The notes under the pieces: model-generated
What the model saw: only the letters and a program-made list of their open reading frames with translations
Told to the model about the DNA's origin: nothing
The model's database searches: none
Assembly (NCBI GenBank): GCA_050693155.1
Contig: JBOGWA010000149.1
Location: forward strand, 1 to 21,568
Length of the DNA stretch: 21,568 nucleotides
Reading direction: 5' to 3'
Source: JBOGWA01 sp050693155
GTDB lineage: Bacteria; Actinomycetota; UBA4738; CALAEC01
Position numbers and translations under genes: made by a program
Part shown: positions 21,542 through 21,568 of the stretch, piece after piece
Layout of the letters: each line of letters begins with the position of its first letter
Numbering within the stretch: position 1 is the first letter of the stretch

Positions 21542-21568
21542 TCCCTGCTGGTAGGGGCCGGCGCTGCC

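Noticed and set aside
1..21568. tRNA, rRNA, CRISPR array, riboswitch
   Set aside because: No spaced repeats, cloverleaf-like sequences or known riboswitch cores were recognised by eye; intergenic gaps are mostly under 80 bp.

Overview
This 21.6 kb GC-rich window looks like the chromosome of an actinomycete-type bacterium (phylum Actinomycetota, probably from a little-studied lineage). The main evidence is gene order. A full F1Fo ATP synthase operon (atpZ/I-B-E-F-H-A-G-D-C) has a WecA/Rfe-type glycosyl-phosphotransferase upstream and murA downstream, as in Mycobacterium (rfe-Rv1303-atpBEFHAGDC-...-murA). Added to this is a low-molecular-weight phosphatase-rpiB-glyA block, which sits upstream of atp in Bacillus. 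The ATP synthase alpha subunit also has a long C-terminal tail, a trait known from mycobacteria. Many starts are GTG, and several promoters sit so close to the start codon that transcripts may be leaderless.

Layout. Plus strand, 1-2.7 kb: the end of an iron-type ABC importer (C-terminal half of the permease, then the ATPase), a frameshifted remnant of an integrase-type transposase on the minus strand, and a small toxin-antitoxin pair (ribbon-helix-helix antitoxin, PIN-domain toxin). Minus strand, 21.5 down to 2.8 kb: one nearly unbroken chain of genes. In transcription order these are a low-molecular-weight protein phosphatase, rpiB, glyA, wecA, an exported L,D-transpeptidase, two small ATP synthase assembly proteins (AtpZ, AtpI), atpB-E-F-H-A-G-D-C, murA, a large membrane protein with a degenerate alkaline-phosphatase-like outer domain, a CPBP-family membrane protease, a sirtuin, and a lipid-linked trio (SCP2-like protein, zinc alcohol dehydrogenase, second SCP2-like protein).

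How the genes work together. The minus-strand chain mixes energy conversion (ATP synthase) with envelope building: WecA primes a lipid-linked glycan, MurA starts peptidoglycan synthesis and the L,D-transpeptidase cross-links it. RpiB and GlyA supply pentose phosphates and one-carbon units. Overlapping stops and starts (GTGA, ATGA and longer overlaps) suggest translational coupling over much of the chain. The SCP2-dehydrogenase-SCP2 trio probably handles a hydrophobic alcohol or aldehyde, but its substrate cannot be read from sequence.

I did not find an obvious new multi-gene system. The most unusual points are the PIN toxin, which has no canonical start codon ahead of its first catalytic aspartate and lies in frame behind the antitoxin's TAG stop; the roughly 60-residue AtpA tail with two G7 tracts; and the conserved-looking but catalytically degenerate phosphatase-like membrane protein between murA and the protease. 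No tRNA, rRNA, CRISPR array or intact insertion sequence was seen. The only stretch longer than 300 bases without an intact gene is 1684-2031, which holds the transposase remnant and the toxin-antitoxin control region.
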